From Vibrio algicola (lineage in GTDB: Bacteria > Pseudomonadota > Gammaproteobacteria > Enterobacterales > Vibrionaceae), in NCBI RefSeq assembly GCF_009601765.2, contig NZ_CP058324.1, positions 1 through 52,774 on the forward strand: a stretch of 52,774 nt of DNA. The letters run 5' to 3'. This document shows positions 18,309-25,425 of the stretch, one piece after another. The position numbers were made by a program, and so were the translations under genes. Numbering within the stretch: position 1 is the stretch's first letter; the number at the start of each line of letters is the position of its first letter. The notes beneath the pieces were generated by a model. That model made no database searches, was not told the DNA's origin, and was given only the letters and a program-made list of their open reading frames with translations.

Positions 18309-19247
18309 ATGAGAAAATATCAAGGAGGCTTTGCCTCCCTAATTAGTCTGCTAGTGGTGTTAAGTGTAATAGGTTATTTGGCTATTTTTTATGTCAAACA
18401 TGAACAACAAGACAATATAAAAAATAACCAAAATTCATTCTATAACCATGTGACCAATATCATTACGCAAATCAATGCGTATCAATCCGATCAATATGAC
18501 GCTGGTATATTGCCTGATTCACAGGATCTGTTTCCAGATAGCCTGGCAACACTCCAAACCAAAGGTTACTTAGGGTTATGTTCCACGGCGGATAATCAAA
18601 ATGGTAATTGTATGCGCCCAGAGCAAACGCCCTGGGGGGACGATATTGATTACACCAGGCAAAAAATGGTTGGTCAAAAATACTATGAGGCGATATTGAC
18701 GATTCAATTACCCCCTCAAGACAATTCGAATGCATTTGAAGAACAAGTTTCTCTTAATTTGTTTTCACAAATTGCGGGTACTCATTATGACGAAAAAAAA
18801 CGCATCATCACCATTACTGTTACACGATTAGAAAACTTATTTGCATTAACGACCGTAGTCAAACGCTCAGGTGAAGACTCAACATTAACGGGAAATTGGG
18901 ATGTTGGGGGGGATTATTCTGTCACCAATGCCAAGGATTTTCGTATTCGTAATGCTAATGGAACCCAACGCAGCCTAGCTGTTGGAGTGGTGGACAGTTT
19001 TTCTGCTGAATCCCCAAGTAACATTCAACACCCCCAATGCGCCCCCGGCCTAACACCAGATATTGTCGCCACCCCTAAATTTGTTTCTCTTCCTGATGGT
19101 ATTTATGAGCACACACCTGCCGGTGCTGTCATTAATAATAATGCTACTTATTGGAGTGTCTCATTAAAATACATGTACAAAAATACGTCGGGGAATTGGG
19201 CGCAGCGCACCGAAGGCACCTTGACCATTCAAACTGTTTGTCACTAA
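18309..19247 (+). CDS. pilV: PilV-like minor pilin / pilus-tip protein
   Basis: 312 residues with a short leader (MRKYQGG) and hydrophobic helix (FASLISLLVVLSVIGYLAIF). The distal part (GNWDVGGDYSVTNAKDFRIR; PQCAPGLTPDI; WSVSLKYMYK; final TIQTVCH) resembles the C-terminal portion of R64 PilV tip adhesins, which decide recipient recognition. In R64 this end is switched by a shufflon; no rci recombinase or repeat segments are seen here, so the tip appears fixed. AAAGGT precedes the start. Confidence 0.7.
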   Translation: MRKYQGGFASLISLLVVLSVIGYLAIFYVKHEQQDNIKNNQNSFYNHVTNIITQINAYQSDQYDAGILPDSQDLFPDSLATLQTKGYLGLCSTADNQNGNCMRPEQTPWGDDIDYTRQKMVGQKYYEAILTIQLPPQDNSNAFEEQVSLNLFSQIAGTHYDEKKRIITITVTRLENLFALTTVVKRSGEDSTLTGNWDVGGDYSVTNAKDFRIRNANGTQRSLAVGVVDSFSAESPSNIQHPQCAPGLTPDIVATPKFVSLPDGIYEHTPAGAVINNNATYWSVSLKYMYKNTSGNWAQRTEGTLTIQTVCH

Positions 19248-19270
19248 TGTGCATTCATCCGAATGCACAT
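19247..19270 (+). repeat. perfect 10-bp hairpin after pilV
   Basis: Arms 19247-19256 and 19261-19270 (ATGTGCATTC / GAATGCACAT) with loop ATCC, starting at the last base of the pilV stop codon. There is no T tract, so it may act on mRNA stability more than on termination. Confidence 0.65.
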
Positions 19271-19289
19271 CATAAAGAAGGAAATACCC

Positions 19290-19760
19290 ATGAAAAAAAC
19301 ATTATTATGTTTAAGTGTTATGTTCATAGTATCCAGTGCTTATGCGGCGGATAAATATCCATTAGATCCAGCGTATGCGGCCAATAAAATCGCAATGGAG
19401 AGTGCGAAAATTTTTGAGCAAAATCATGTCACGGAACATGCTCCAAACGCCAGTGGTAAAGAGTGGCATTTGGTGTACTCAGGTAATGCGAAAAGCTCTG
19501 TCAATATTCCAAGCGGTGCTAAATTTGTCAGTGTTGATATAGGAGAGGGATTAGAGGTTTATCCAGTTGTGGCAGGCTCAACATTAACAGCAAAGAAGGA
19601 AGAAGTTAAGTATCAAACTTGTATCCCTGTTGGTCATGGTGAACAAAATTGTACCGATCATACCGATACTTTAACTCTCAAGGTCTCAACATCAAAGGTG
19701 ACTTTGACGGGATCAGGTAGTTCTTCAGCTACTAAAATAACAAGAGTCTATACTCAATAA
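19290..19760 (+). CDS. small secreted protein of unknown function
   Basis: 156 residues, started at 19290 (AAGGAAA upstream). The signal peptide MKKTLLCLSVMFIVSSAYAA is clear. The mature part looks beta-rich and has two Cys (QTCIPVGHGEQNCTD) that may form a disulphide loop. It lies between the tip pilin and the surface protease, so a role on the cell surface is plausible. No family is recognised. Confidence 0.6.
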   Translation: MKKTLLCLSVMFIVSSAYAADKYPLDPAYAANKIAMESAKIFEQNHVTEHAPNASGKEWHLVYSGNAKSSVNIPSGAKFVSVDIGEGLEVYPVVAGSTLTAKKEEVKYQTCIPVGHGEQNCTDHTDTLTLKVSTSKVTLTGSGSSSATKITRVYTQ

Positions 19761-19768
19761 CGCTATAA

Positions 19769-19794
19769 CCAGACGTCTGTAACTAGGCGTCTGG
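19769..19794 (+). terminator. weak hairpin after the secreted protein
   Basis: 7-bp stem CCAGACG (19769-19775) / CGTCTGG (19788-19794) with a 12-base loop and no T run. It lies between two genes, the second of which has its own promoter, so it may mark a transcript end. Confidence 0.4.
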
Positions 19795-19819
19795 AATAAA
19801 TAAGAATCAAACTATACCT

Positions 19820-19847
19820 TTGAAAATAAAGTGTTTTTTGATATAAT
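19820..19847 (+). promoter_or_regulatory. sigma70-type promoter for the protease gene
   Basis: TTGAAA (19820-19825) and a consensus TATAAT (19842-19847) are 16 bases apart and lie 30 bases before the protease start. This gives the protease an independent promoter inside the otherwise co-directional pilus locus. Confidence 0.7.
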
Positions 19848-19877
19848 AAGGCAATTGAATTCGATGAGGTTAGGCTG

Positions 19878-21140
19878 ATGAATGTATGTTTAAAATGGAC
19901 AATAAACACCTCGTTACTGGCGACTATGACGCTAGTCAGTACAAGTAGTTACGCCATAACGGGTAACTATACGAGTGTCGATTGGAAAAGCGCTCCATCT
20001 ATTGTTTATATGGAATGTACGGGGACCATCATTGCTGGAAAATATGTTCTAACAGCCGCTCACTGCGCCGATCCTGGTGAGGGCGCAGCAATTGCAACTC
20101 AATATGCACATGATCCAGATTATTACACTCCAACAAAACAAATCAGCCCGTTAACCAAAGTCATATCACCGACTCAACGTCTTTTTGATGAAGGTCTTGC
20201 CCCCGGGATTTTTTACGATAACTGGCACAATCGCCAAGTCCCAAAAATGTACACAATGGATTCTCGTTACACAAAATTTGCGATCCCTAGTGATTTTATC
20301 TTTGTAGAAGACCCTAATTCATACGCATCAAATATGCGCCATGATATAGCCGTTTTCACTTTAAAAGATAGCTATCAAGCCCTGGAGAAAGTAATTTTTT
20401 TAAACCCAACAAAATTAACACTTGGTCAGCACATTACGGTAATGGGTGCTCGTAATTTAGGGGATAAACATCCTCTAATTGATGATGGGCTAAGAGCGGG
20501 GCCAGCGATTATGGCTAATGTATACGATGATGATGAGGTAGCCAATGGAATAAAAAGCCCCACTGGATTTGATTTTTACTTACCCGCTCCTGGGTTTTGG
20601 GTAATTCCAGAGCCTGGTGATAGTGGCGGTATTTGGTTAAATGAACATGGTGACGGCGTCGGTATAAATAGGGCGTCAAGTGGTAATGCTGACGGCAGTG
20701 TTTTTTATGATAATGCTGATTTTATTTTAGAAAACATTAATGCTTGGCAATTTCCAACCTATGCGAAAATCGAAGCCGGTGATAAAAAAACCATCACGAT
20801 TCAAAATTTACACAACAAAACCATAGATATTAATAACACACTAAACACCAGTGGGGATGCATACGTTGATTCCAATACGTGTCAGAACGTTGCCCCCTAT
20901 GGAGAATGTAAATTAGTCGTGAGTAGTGTGAATGGTGAAAGTGGCCAGGTTGTTCTCGAAAAAGATTTTGTTATCAACATTAATAAACTACCTGAAAAAT
21001 ACACGCCACCAACACCAACACCAACACCAACACCAACACCCGATGATGGTGGCGGTACGAAGGGCGGTAGTATGGGTTTATTTGCATTATTCTTTTTAAT
21101 GTTCGTTGGCATAATACGCAGGAAGAAGAATCTACAATAA
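19878..21140 (+). CDS. trypsin-like serine protease with GlyGly-CTERM anchor
   Basis: 420 residues. A signal peptide (residues 1-27) precedes a chymotrypsin-fold domain with the full triad: His in LTAAHC, Asp in HDIAVF, Ser in GDSGG. After a linker with a (PT)n run comes the tail KGGSMGLFALFFLMFVGIIR then basic residues, which is the GlyGly-CTERM signal processed by rhombosortase in Vibrio and relatives, leading to surface attachment after type II secretion. A protease of this sort inside a conjugative pilus locus is unexpected; it could trim pilins or recipient surface proteins. Its own promoter lies just upstream. Confidence 0.85.
   Translation: MNVCLKWTINTSLLATMTLVSTSSYAITGNYTSVDWKSAPSIVYMECTGTIIAGKYVLTAAHCADPGEGAAIATQYAHDPDYYTPTKQISPLTKVISPTQRLFDEGLAPGIFYDNWHNRQVPKMYTMDSRYTKFAIPSDFIFVEDPNSYASNMRHDIAVFTLKDSYQALEKVIFLNPTKLTLGQHITVMGARNLGDKHPLIDDGLRAGPAIMANVYDDDEVANGIKSPTGFDFYLPAPGFWVIPEPGDSGGIWLNEHGDGVGINRASSGNADGSVFYDNADFILENINAWQFPTYAKIEAGDKKTITIQNLHNKTIDINNTLNTSGDAYVDSNTCQNVAPYGECKLVVSSVNGESGQVVLEKDFVININKLPEKYTPPTPTPTPTPTPDDGGGTKGGSMGLFALFFLMFVGIIRRKKNLQ
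21008..21040 (+). repeat. ACCAAC tandem hexamer inside the protease gene
   Basis: The 6-base unit ACCAAC is repeated about 5.5 times without error, coding for the Pro-Thr linker between the protease body and its C-terminal anchor. In-frame slippage would change the linker length by two residues per unit. Confidence 0.85.
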
Positions 21141-21174
21141 TATCAGTAGAGAATATCCCTCATATAGTAATTTC

Positions 21175-21201
21175 AGCCTCATCCATTGATGGGGCTTTTT
21201 T
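21175..21201 (+). terminator. intrinsic terminator after the protease gene
   Basis: 9-bp stem AGCCTCATC (21175-21183) / GATGGGGCT (21188-21196), with one G-T pair and a 4-base loop, followed by T's. The next start codon is 13 bases further on. Confidence 0.8.
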
Positions 21202-21214
21202 ACACAGGTTTTTT

Positions 21215-21856
21215 ATGATTTACATAATAATGTGTTACACCGTCACACTCCTTGCGACTCATTTGTTTTGGTTTAATACCCCTATAACTCTAACCAACCA
21301 ACCTCTCAATAGATTACGTATTCGCAATGTATTGAGAATGCTATTACGCCTAATACCCATGATGATATTCATCTTCTTCTTACCGAATATTTGGCTCATT
21401 TTTTACTTCAGCGCGTTTGTAGCATTGATTTATTTTTTGCCCCCAACTCTCACAACAGAAAAAAACAATCGTTTGATTTTTCATCCTAATATGAACAATT
21501 CACAATGGGATGTTCATTTAAAAAAAACGAATGATACTTTTCACCGTCAACACTACAAATCCCTAGACGATACCTTAACCCATGCCAGAGCATCGGGAGT
21601 CACCTATATTTGTTTATCGAGTCCAATGCTGCAAAAGGGCAGCCGTTCCAGACAGCAATTAATATTAGCGAAATTGGTTAAAAAACATGGTGGGTATATT
21701 TCATCAGATATTAGTCGAAATGGTTTATTTAACCCCTTAGGTGCTCTAAAGCTCTATGTTTGTAAAAACATATTGAAAATGACCGCGCTAGCAACAATCA
21801 ATCCGTTTCAATGGCGAACCATTATCATTACTTTGGAACAAAACGAAACTTTATGA
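21215..21856 (+). CDS. membrane protein of unknown function
   Basis: 213 residues: two or three N-terminal hydrophobic segments (about residues 1-20 and 43-75), then a cytoplasmic domain of mixed composition (QWDVHLKKTNDTFHRQHYKS; VTYICLSSPMLQKGS). It has no prepilin-peptidase motifs (no GxGD), so it does not fill the missing PilU role. AGG lies six bases before the ATG. It sits between the protease and the lytic transglycosylase in the same direction. Not recognised. Confidence 0.6.
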   Translation: MIYIIMCYTVTLLATHLFWFNTPITLTNQPLNRLRIRNVLRMLLRLIPMMIFIFFLPNIWLIFYFSAFVALIYFLPPTLTTEKNNRLIFHPNMNNSQWDVHLKKTNDTFHRQHYKSLDDTLTHARASGVTYICLSSPMLQKGSRSRQQLILAKLVKKHGGYISSDISRNGLFNPLGALKLYVCKNILKMTALATINPFQWRTIIITLEQNETL

Positions 21857-21865
21857 GAGGTGGCC

Positions 21866-22393
21866 ATGAAAGTCTTTTTGATATTATGCCTATGCATAAT
21901 ATCCCCTAATCTTTACGCACAACCCCACGATGATTTTCAATCTAACGCTTCATTTCAATCTACATCTAGTAGCTGGCATAGCCAATATGTTCAATCAATT
22001 AACGCTCCGGACCTTCCACCTTATTACTCAATTGTTGAACGTTATGCGGGGCATTACGGCGTCCCTAGAGCCTTGATATTTGCAATGATAGAAACTGAAA
22101 GCAATTTTAACCCACACGCGAACAGTTCCGCCGGGGCAAAAGGTCTTATGCAGTTAATGGATTTTCATTCTAAACATTGGCACATCAACCCTTACAATCC
22201 TGACGATAATATCAAGATAGGCACATACCTTATTGCAAAATTATTAAGAAAATATCATCACTCTTTACCCCTCGCATTGGCGGCCTATAACGCCGGTGAT
22301 GGTGCTGTTCATAAATATCATGGCGTACCACCGTATCAAGAAACTCAAAATTATATTACACGCATCATTAAAAAGATGAGGCGTTATCAATAG
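21866..22393 (+). CDS. pilT: lytic transglycosylase (VirB1/PilT type)
   Basis: 175 residues, started at ATG 21866 with GAGAGG upstream. A signal peptide is followed by an SLT domain: catalytic Glu in AMIETESNFNP, then AGAKGLMQLM and ALAAYNAGDGAV. It would open peptidoglycan for the T4SS or pilus in the periplasm. R64 pilT and virB1 are the same family, so one enzyme may serve both machines here. Confidence 0.88.
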   Translation: MKVFLILCLCIISPNLYAQPHDDFQSNASFQSTSSSWHSQYVQSINAPDLPPYYSIVERYAGHYGVPRALIFAMIETESNFNPHANSSAGAKGLMQLMDFHSKHWHINPYNPDDNIKIGTYLIAKLLRKYHHSLPLALAAYNAGDGAVHKYHGVPPYQETQNYITRIIKKMRRYQ

Positions 22394-22436
22394 TAGCGTT
22401 TTTTTATCCACATTTTTTAAATTAAAGGAATGCAAT

Positions 22437-23147
22437 GTGAATCATGTTTTTAAACCTCTTCTTTATACGACACTATTGGCCCTTCTCACTCCATCATTTT
22501 CAGCCAATGCGATCAGTGATGATGAGTGTGCCATTTTAATGTGCGCCCCCGTTGGATTTTTAAATAGCAATTGTAAAGCGGCAAAAAAAGCAATGCATAA
22601 ACGGATACTTCGAGGTAAACCCGCAATACCACGGTTAGATCAATGCATGATAGAAACGCCGAAAACGGGTAATGATGATATTGATAACTATATATCCAAA
22701 AATGAAGATAATGTAGATCCCAACGTTGATATCAAAAGCGGTTATGCCACTTATATAGCCCCTCAATCACATGTTTGTTCCCAAGAAATAACACAAGGAG
22801 GTGATAACGCTAGAACCACATATTGCACTCAATACATTAATGTACCCGAGCAATGGATCAAAGATATACGCTGTGAAAAACAAATTAAAGGTTATCTTTC
22901 TTTACCACAATTTTGCTCATCAACGATCACATATCAGCAAGCCATTATCGATGGCCAGCTTTCAGGCCATGTTCATTATAGTGATGGTCATCAAGGAGAA
23001 GCGGCTCATTATTACGATGATTTAGGCGACTTAATGTTATTTAGTGCCTCGCCAGACCAGAATGAAAGTGCTCAACAACAATATCAGGACCAAGTGAATG
23101 CATTAAGTCCAGACGATATCCAAAAATTAAATTCAATAGTGAGATAA
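22437..23147 (+). CDS. trbM: TrbM/KikA-like conjugation protein
   Basis: 236 residues from a GTG start (22437) with AAAGGAA upstream; an ATG two bases earlier is out of frame and stops at once. A signal peptide (ends SANAIS) leads into the Cys-rich pattern ECAILMCAPVGFLNSNC, then a KRILRGKPAIPRLDQC segment, as in TrbM/KikA proteins of RP4 and pKM101. These are periplasmic and needed for pilus production or transfer in some plasmids. The stop is adjacent to the virB11 start. Confidence 0.65.
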   Translation: MNHVFKPLLYTTLLALLTPSFSANAISDDECAILMCAPVGFLNSNCKAAKKAMHKRILRGKPAIPRLDQCMIETPKTGNDDIDNYISKNEDNVDPNVDIKSGYATYIAPQSHVCSQEITQGGDNARTTYCTQYINVPEQWIKDIRCEKQIKGYLSLPQFCSSTITYQQAIIDGQLSGHVHYSDGHQGEAAHYYDDLGDLMLFSASPDQNESAQQQYQDQVNALSPDDIQKLNSIVR

Positions 23148-24148
23148 TGATGACCGCCCAATTTGCTTCCACTGTTTTTGGTGACGTACCTATAGAAAAA
23201 GCAACACAATGGCATCTGGTCGAAAATTACTTTGAACCATTAAAAGTGCTATACAAAATGGAGGGGATCACCGAAATTTTCGTAGATAGATTCGACAATA
23301 TTAATTATGAACAATATGGTGTGATAAAAAAATCAATGGTCACATTTGGATCTGAAAAAGGGTTTAATAATTTAATAACTCAATTATCCTTATGTTTAAA
23401 TCAAGATATTTCTGAGAAAAATCCCATCTTAAATGCTCGACTCCCTGATTGCTCTCGGGTGTGTTGTACGCATGTAGGTGTGACCCCACAAGGGGCAACC
23501 CTCACACTTCGCGTTGCTCCAAAAGATCTCTTAACCATTGACCAGCTTATTAAATATCAGGCACTACCTAAAGCCATGTTTGATGTGCTCATAGAGCACA
23601 TCAAAAAAGGCAGCAATATTATTGTCAGCGGTAACACTGGTTCAGGAAAAACCACATTATTAAGGGCTTTAGCCAGGTATATTCCACTCACTGAGCGAGT
23701 CGTTACCTGCGAAGACACACAAGAGTTATATTTGGACTGGCTCCCTTTCCGGGTATCACTTGAGGCCCCGCAACGTGAAAGTACCAACGTTGAACTTAAA
23801 ACCTTAATTGAAACCGCACTACGTATGAGACCCGATCGAATATGGGTAGGTGAAATTCGACATTCTGGCGCGGCTGACGCTTTCATCCAAGCGGTGAATA
23901 CAGGGCACAGTGGATGTGTAACAACCCTACACGCAAATAGCTGCCAAGATGCTGTTGAGCGGATTCAGTATCTAATATCAAGCGCGGGATTGATGAGCTA
24001 TGAACTTGCGGGTAGGCAAATTACCGGTTCGGTAAATTTGTTTATTCACGCCTCTAGACATCCTAGTTACGGTCGAAAAATTATCGAAGTTATGGAAATG
24101 AAAAACCATGAACCCCATTACCTTTACCAATTTAAAGAAGGGCAATAA
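23147..24148 (+). CDS. virB11: VirB11 T4SS traffic ATPase
   Basis: 333 residues. Walker A SGNTGSGKTTLLRAL lies at about 160-174, Asp box around TCEDTQEL, Walker B RPDRIWVGEIR near 230, and His box TLHANS near 258. VirB11 forms a hexamer at the inner membrane and switches the machine between pilus assembly and DNA transfer. It lies about 13 kb from virB10, with the pilus genes between, showing that the T4SS and pilus loci have merged. Confidence 0.93.
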   Translation: MMTAQFASTVFGDVPIEKATQWHLVENYFEPLKVLYKMEGITEIFVDRFDNINYEQYGVIKKSMVTFGSEKGFNNLITQLSLCLNQDISEKNPILNARLPDCSRVCCTHVGVTPQGATLTLRVAPKDLLTIDQLIKYQALPKAMFDVLIEHIKKGSNIIVSGNTGSGKTTLLRALARYIPLTERVVTCEDTQELYLDWLPFRVSLEAPQRESTNVELKTLIETALRMRPDRIWVGEIRHSGAADAFIQAVNTGHSGCVTTLHANSCQDAVERIQYLISSAGLMSYELAGRQITGSVNLFIHASRHPSYGRKIIEVMEMKNHEPHYLYQFKEGQ

Positions 24149-24151
24149 CCC

Positions 24152-24463
24152 ATGAAAACTGAATTTGTTTCTACTATTTTAAATCAACGAAAACTTAAAA
24201 AGGCACTAAATGGTTTGTCTTTAAATGAGCTAGAAAGCATTAAAGAAAAGCTTTCTAACATTATCGATGATGTTAAATTGAAAGCATTAGAAGAAGAGGA
24301 AAAGGAGCAGAAAGAGCTTTTAAAGCTTGAAGAATTAAAAAATAAAATTGTTCAAAGTGGCGTAGATTTTAATAAGTTATCTAAAATAATGACAACACCT
24401 AAGAAACGAAAATCACCAAAACCAATCCCATCAAATCAAGTTAATAGTCACCCCCAAAACTAG
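24152..24463 (+). CDS. H-NS-like oligomerisation domain without DNA-binding domain
   Basis: 103 residues that follow the N-terminal and central part of H-NS: LNQRKLKKALNGLSLNELES, a Glu/Lys coiled coil, then IVQSGVDFNKLSKI, matching the H-NS IADGIDPNELLNSL region. The C-terminal DNA-binding domain with its GRTPxxI loop is absent; the protein ends in a basic Pro/Ser tail. Truncated H-NS proteins such as H-NST disrupt H-NS polymers and relieve silencing. It follows virB11 by three bases, so it is probably co-expressed with the transfer genes. The likeness is from memory and needs a profile search. Confidence 0.6.
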   Translation: MKTEFVSTILNQRKLKKALNGLSLNELESIKEKLSNIIDDVKLKALEEEEKEQKELLKLEELKNKIVQSGVDFNKLSKIMTTPKKRKSPKPIPSNQVNSHPQN

Positions 24464-25425
24464 CTTATCCATCAAAATCCACATGAGAGCATTGAGCCGG
24501 AACAAAGTGCTCAATCGATTGTGGAGTTTGTGGTTAAGCTATCTCAAACTCGGGGCTAAAGTATTTCAAAATGATATTTTTCAATGCCCTAGCATTGTTA
24601 AAAATAGTCATGCGAAATATTCAAAAAGTGAACATTTCAATACCTTAGTATTGTTAAATTTTGCTTTTTTCCTTTGCACTGAAAGTTCATCATTTGGCAC
24701 AAATGTAACAAATGAACTTGGAAGTGCCGCTGTTATCGTAGCCTCGTGAACTAGGCAAAAACATGATGAAAGTAGCGAGTCCCCGAGCGGATGTAATCCT
24801 GTTTTTGGCGTTAGTGAGCATGGCATACGATCCTAACCAGAAAAAACATTCAATCGCCCAAGCGCCCCCTTGTGGGGTTTAATTGCTAATGTTTTTATCT
24901 GGTGCGGAGCGTCCAGCGTAGCATCTAAAACAAGCGAGTTCCGAGCGCAGGTTTAGATTGGGGGAGCCGAACCAAAACGCCCGCCCTGGCGAATAGGCGA
25001 GTCCTCCCTAGAGGACGGTTTTTGGTTTGGGGGCGAAGCCCGGAAAACGTCGACGGTAAGGAGACTACCCTCGTTTTTTCTAGCTGGATTTAGGAAACTT
25101 CAAGGTCAAGTCCCCGCAGACCAAAGAAGGAGCCTTAATCCAACTTAAAAAGGGGGGTAGTTGCGTTAGCGACGACGTTTTCCCTTTTCTTTTTTCCTTA
25201 TAGATATGAAATTTCTTCTTCGTCCAGAAGAAAAATTTTATATCTATAAGGTGTTGATTGAAAACATGTTTTCAATCTTAGTCTTTTAAGGATCCGATTC
25301 TCATCGGATCCCCCTCTCACAATAAACTGATAACAACTACTGATAACAACAGGTGATAACACCCGTTATTAGTGATTGTTATCAGTAGTTGTTATCAAAA
25401 ATCATGAACGATAAAGGTACTTTAG
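24464..25425 (+). other. gene-free, hairpin-rich region (oriT or structured RNA)
   Basis: About 960 bases without a convincing gene. Paired segments include: CAATGC/GCATTG (24582-24597) and CAATAC/GTATTG (24638-24653), two related hairpins; AAGTTCAT/ATGAACTT (24683-24719); ACCAGA..AACATT with AATGTT..TCTGGT (24836-24903); ATCTAAA/TTTAGAT around 24922-24959; GTCCTC/GAGGAC near 25001; and a long imperfect pair between about 25042-25070 and 25153-25184 (GAAAACGTCG with CGACGTTTTC). The stretch before the coupling-protein gene is listed separately. The density of structure suggests an origin of transfer, a structured RNA, or both. Confidence 0.6.
25196..25397. other. candidate oriT: four successive inverted repeats
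   Basis: Four inverted repeats follow each other. The first is a 56-base hairpin with 12-bp perfect outer arms (25196-25207 and 25240-25251). The second is a perfect 22-base palindrome (25256-25277). The third is GGATCCGAT/ATCGGATCC (25290-25311) with a 4-base loop. The fourth is a perfect 22-bp inverted repeat (25328-25349 and 25376-25397) containing TGATAAC at 25328, 25341 and 25354, a 13-base spacing. It lies directly upstream of the coupling protein and relaxase genes, the usual place for oriT, and the GATAAC steps could be relaxosome or repressor sites. No nic site can be assigned by eye. Confidence 0.55.

Noticed and set aside
18309..19247. Shufflon at the 3' end of pilV
   Set aside because: No inverted 19-bp type repeats, alternative segments or recombinase gene are seen next to it.
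21215..21856. Membrane protein as the missing prepilin peptidase PilU
   Set aside because: Too few membrane helices and no GxGD or second Asp motif.
24483..24749. 88-codon open frame in the gap after the H-NS-like gene
   Set aside because: No ribosome site, composition unlike a protein, and it runs through several hairpins; more likely noncoding.
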